Source of the DNA: REEB95 sp050729835
GTDB lineage: Bacteria; Pseudomonadota; Alphaproteobacteria; ATCC43930; CGMCC-115725
DNA: 8,052 nucleotides
Reading direction: 5' to 3'
NCBI GenBank assembly: GCA_050729835.1
Contig: JBOHLS010000053.1
Location: forward strand, 1 to 8,052
The position numbers and the translations under genes were made by a program. The notes beneath the pieces were generated by a model. That model saw only the letters and a list, made by a program, of their open reading frames with translations. It was not told the origin of the DNA and made no database searches. Below are positions 6,382-8,052 of the stretch, in pieces. Positions within the stretch are counted from its first letter, which is position 1. Every line of letters begins with the position of its first letter.

Positions 6382-6505
6382 CTCCCTTTCCTTAAGGGTT
6401 ACGCCTGTACTAACGTGCCGAAAACGGCGGGCGAAAAATCGGTTCGCACTCTATTCGACGATCTAGGGCCGCACAAGCGCCCACGCGTCACGAGTCGCAA
6501 TCCTT
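6382..6505. promoter_or_regulatory. Divergent intergenic region between the lipoprotein-KirBac pair and thrB
   Basis: These 124 bases separate two divergent start codons and are richer in A and T than the flanks. On the minus strand, TTGTGC (6476-6471) and TAGAGT (6453-6448) are 17 bases apart and would give a leader of about 60 bases for the lipoprotein; the match is moderate (3 of 6 and 4 of 6). I see no comparable pair for thrB. Next to the lipoprotein ATG the minus strand reads CCCTT-AAGGA-AAGGG, a 5-base-pair stem that could partly hide the ribosome binding site. GCCG-AAAA-CGGC at 6417-6428 is a short hairpin without a T run, so it is not called a terminator. Confidence 0.35.
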
Positions 6506-7471
6506 ATGGCGGTCTATACCGACGTTCCCGACGAGGAGCTCAAGGCTTTCATCGCCGAGTACGCCATCGGCGAGGTGGTGTCGTGCAAGGGCATCGCCGA
6601 GGGAATCGAGAACTCGAACTACCTGCTGCGAGCCGACACCGGCACCTACATCCTGACGCTCTACGAGAAGCGAGTCGCGCCCGCCGACCTGCCGTTCTTC
6701 CTGGCGCTGATGGAGCATCTGGCGAAGCACGGCATGCCCTGCCCGACGCCGATTCACGGCCGTGACGGGAGCGCGTTGCGCAAGCTCTGCGGCCGCCCGG
6801 CGGCGATCGTCACCTTTCTCGACGGCATGTGGCCGCGCCGCATCCATCCCTATCACTGCCACGGCATGGGCGGCGCGCTGGCGCAACTTCACCATGCCGG
6901 GGCCGACTTCAAGCCGAGCCGCGCCAACGACCTGTCGCTCGGCGGCTGGGAGCGGCTTTACGACGCCTGCGCCGCGCGCGCCGACGAGGTCAAGCCCGGC
7001 TTGGCCGTGGAACTGCAGAACGAGCTTGCCGAGCTGCGCCGGCTGTGGCCGCACGACTTGCCGCGCGGCGTCATCCATGCCGACCTCTTTCCCGACAACG
7101 TCTTCTTCCGTGGCGAGGCGGTGTCGGGTCTGATCGATTTCTATTTCGCCTGCACCGATTTCTTCGCCTACGACCTAGCGATCTGCCTCAATGCCTGGTG
7201 CTTCGAGAGCGACGGCAGCTTCAACGTCACCAAGGCGAAGCTGATGCTGGCGAAATACCGGGCGACCCGGCCCTTGTCCAAGGCCGAGATCGACGCCCTG
7301 CCGCTTCTGGCACGCGGCAGCGCCATCCGCTTCCTGCTGACGCGGCTCTACGACCGCCTGCATCAAGCGCCGGGCGCCTTCGTGCGCCCGAAAGACCCGC
7401 TCGAATACCTGCAGAAGCTGCGCTTCCATCGCGGCATCGCGAGCCCGGCCGCCTACGGATTCGATTCGTGA
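6506..7471 (+). CDS. thrB: Homoserine kinase, aminoglycoside-phosphotransferase-like (ThrB type II)
   Basis: A 321-residue cytoplasmic enzyme that phosphorylates homoserine with ATP, the step before threonine synthase. It belongs to the protein-kinase-like fold family found in Alphaproteobacteria and Pseudomonas, not the GHMP kinases. Visible marks are the conserved start MAVYTDVPDEEL, the nucleotide-loop region GIAEGIENSNYLL (29-41), a kinase-type YILTLYEK (48-55), the catalytic HADLFPDN (191-198) and the metal-binding aspartate in DFYF (211-214). CLNAWCFESDGSFN (227-240) and PKDPLEYLQKLRFH (295-308) are also typical. Length is normal. No clear ribosome binding site precedes the ATG, which may indicate a short or leaderless transcript, but the conserved N-terminus fixes the start. 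Its stop overlaps the rnhA start (GTGA). Confidence 0.96.
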   Translation: MAVYTDVPDEELKAFIAEYAIGEVVSCKGIAEGIENSNYLLRADTGTYILTLYEKRVAPADLPFFLALMEHLAKHGMPCPTPIHGRDGSALRKLCGRPAAIVTFLDGMWPRRIHPYHCHGMGGALAQLHHAGADFKPSRANDLSLGGWERLYDACAARADEVKPGLAVELQNELAELRRLWPHDLPRGVIHADLFPDNVFFRGEAVSGLIDFYFACTDFFAYDLAICLNAWCFESDGSFNVTKAKLMLAKYRATRPLSKAEIDALPLLARGSAIRFLLTRLYDRLHQAPGAFVRPKDPLEYLQKLRFHRGIASPAAYGFDS

Positions 7472-7929
7472 GCGGCGCCGTCGTCGAGATCTTCACCGAC
7501 GGCGCCTGCAGCGGCAATCCCGGCCCCGGCGGCTGGGGCGCGCTGTTGCGCTACGACGGCGTCGAAAAGGAGCTTTCCGGCTTCGAGCCCGCCACCACCA
7601 ACAACCGCATGGAGCTGATGGCGGCGATTGCCGCGCTCGAGCAGCTGAAGCACGGCGTCACCGCGGTCGTCCATACCGACAGCCGCTACGTCCACGACGG
7701 CATCACCGCATGGCTGCCGCGCTGGAAGGCGCGCGGCTGGAAGACCGCCGACAAGAAGCCAGTGAAAAACGCCGATCTGTGGCGACGGTTGGAGGCCGCG
7801 CTCGAACGCCACGATGTCGCGTGGCGCTGGGTCCGCGGCCATGCCGGCCACAAGGAGAACGAGCGCGCCGACGCGCTGGCGCGCGCGGCGATCGCCGAGG
7901 CGCGCCGCGCGACGGACAATTCGGCCTAG
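7468..7929 (+). CDS. rnhA: Ribonuclease HI
   Basis: A 153-residue cytoplasmic nuclease that cuts the RNA strand of RNA-DNA hybrids such as R-loops and leftover primers. All catalytic residues are present, each one position later than in E. coli RNase HI: D11 (FTDGACSGNPGPGGWG, 9-24), E49 (NNRMEL), D71 (HTDSRYV), H125 (WVRGHAGH) and D135 (NERADALA). The basic substrate-handle region WKARGWKTADKKPVKN (86-101) is intact. The start is GTG at 7468, overlapping the thrB stop by four bases. The family N-terminus matches it and no ATG lies nearby. The thrB-rnhA order is common in Alphaproteobacteria. The stop codon lies in CTAG (7926-7929), 50 bases from an IS transposase remnant. Confidence 0.96.
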   Translation: MSGAVVEIFTDGACSGNPGPGGWGALLRYDGVEKELSGFEPATTNNRMELMAAIAALEQLKHGVTAVVHTDSRYVHDGITAWLPRWKARGWKTADKKPVKNADLWRRLEAALERHDVAWRWVRGHAGHKENERADALARAAIAEARRATDNSA

Positions 7930-7979
7930 CAGGCCATCGGATTCGTGTTGGTGTTGGTGATTGAGCGGTTTCGGTTGGC
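7930..7979. other. Spacer between rnhA and an IS transposase, probably holding the IS end
   Basis: Fifty bases lie between the rnhA stop and the transposase stop. Since IS transposase genes usually end within tens of bases of the element boundary, the terminal inverted repeat of the element most likely lies here. It cannot be delimited because the other end is outside the window. A short direct repeat, GTGTTG twice (7945-7956), is present. GGCC-TAGCA-GGCC (7923-7935) forms a small stem over the rnhA stop without a T run. Confidence 0.35.
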
Positions 7980-8051
7980 TCAGGCGATCCGCAGGCGGTG
8001 CAGCCGGCGGCAATTGTAGGCGAGGGCGACGAGCCGCCATTCGGCGGCGAC
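7980..8051 (-). mobile_element. C-terminal end of an IS transposase (IS5/IS1182-like DDE), cut by the window edge
   Basis: The minus-strand frame ending in TGA at 7982-7980 encodes the last 23 residues visible, VAAEWRLVALAYNCRRLHRL then RIA. The pattern EWxLVxLAYNxxRLHRL is, from memory, the usual C-terminus of DDE transposases of the IS5/IS1182 type (DDE_Tnp_1 relatives), where this helix lies after the catalytic glutamate. A different, longer frame on the same strand crosses this segment but is low-complexity and reads antisense through rnhA, so this frame is preferred. Whether the element is whole or a remnant cannot be told from 72 bases. It lies next to rnhA and marks a likely insertion boundary. 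The main uncertainty is the small amount of sequence. Confidence 0.7.
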
Positions 8052-8052
8052 T

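Noticed and set aside
6417..6428. GCCG-AAAA-CGGC hairpin as a terminator
   Set aside because: Only four base pairs, no following T run, and it lies between two divergent genes where no transcript needs to end.
4928..6765. Plus-strand open frames of 323 and 314 codons (4928-5899 and 5821-6765)
   Set aside because: They are antisense to the KirBac and lipoprotein genes or a shadow of thrB, with compositions typical of reversed GC-rich codons.
6829..7467. Upstream extension of the rnhA frame inside thrB
   Set aside because: The residues before the GTG at 7468 are a shadow of thrB; RNase HI similarity begins immediately after the GTG.
7453..8040. 195-codon minus-strand open frame across rnhA and the IS fragment
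   Set aside because: It is antisense to rnhA with intact catalytic residues on the other strand, and the neighbouring frame gives the recognisable transposase end.

Overview
The window looks like ordinary chromosomal DNA from a GC-rich alphaproteobacterium. The Apt and ThrB sequences resemble, from memory, those of Rhodospirillales and relatives such as Azospirillum. Genes are tightly packed with short overlaps, third codon positions are GC-rich, and thrB is coupled to rnhA as is common in Alphaproteobacteria. No tRNA, rRNA, CRISPR or prophage signal was seen. A fragment of an insertion-sequence transposase is cut by the right edge.

Layout, left to right. (1) Positions 1-24, minus strand: the first 8 codons of a gene that leaves the window, preceded by a nested inverted repeat covering its start. 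(2) Positions 122-4261, minus strand, transcribed right to left: a five-gene operon. It encodes a STAS-fused MlaE-type permease, an MlaF-type ATPase, an MCE (MlaD-type) substrate-binding protein, a PqiC-type auxiliary lipoprotein, and a His-rich protein of a family I believe is DUF6969. Overlaps of 41, 1 and 4 bases and one gap of 4 bases tie all five together. (3) Positions 4367-4882, plus strand: apt, divergent from the operon. (4) Positions 4901-6381, minus strand: a small uncharacterised lipoprotein followed by a KirBac-type inward-rectifier potassium channel, joined by an ATGA overlap. (5) Positions 6506-7929, plus strand: thrB and rnhA, joined by a GTGA overlap. (6) Positions 7980-8051, minus strand: the C-terminal end of an IS transposase.

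How the genes work together. The first four operon genes make a complete inner-membrane complex for moving lipids between the two membranes: permease, ATPase, periplasmic MCE ring and outer-membrane-directed lipoprotein. The layout is like Pseudomonas PA3211-PA3214 rather than E. coli mlaFEDCB. The fifth gene is coupled to them but has no known role. The lipoprotein-KirBac pair suggests, without proving, a channel with an envelope partner. apt, thrB and rnhA are housekeeping genes for purine salvage, threonine synthesis and RNA-DNA hybrid removal.

Nothing here is clearly a new system. The points most worth a second look are the lipoprotein-KirBac coupling, the His-rich protein fused into the lipid-transport operon, and the RNA structure over the start codon at the left edge.
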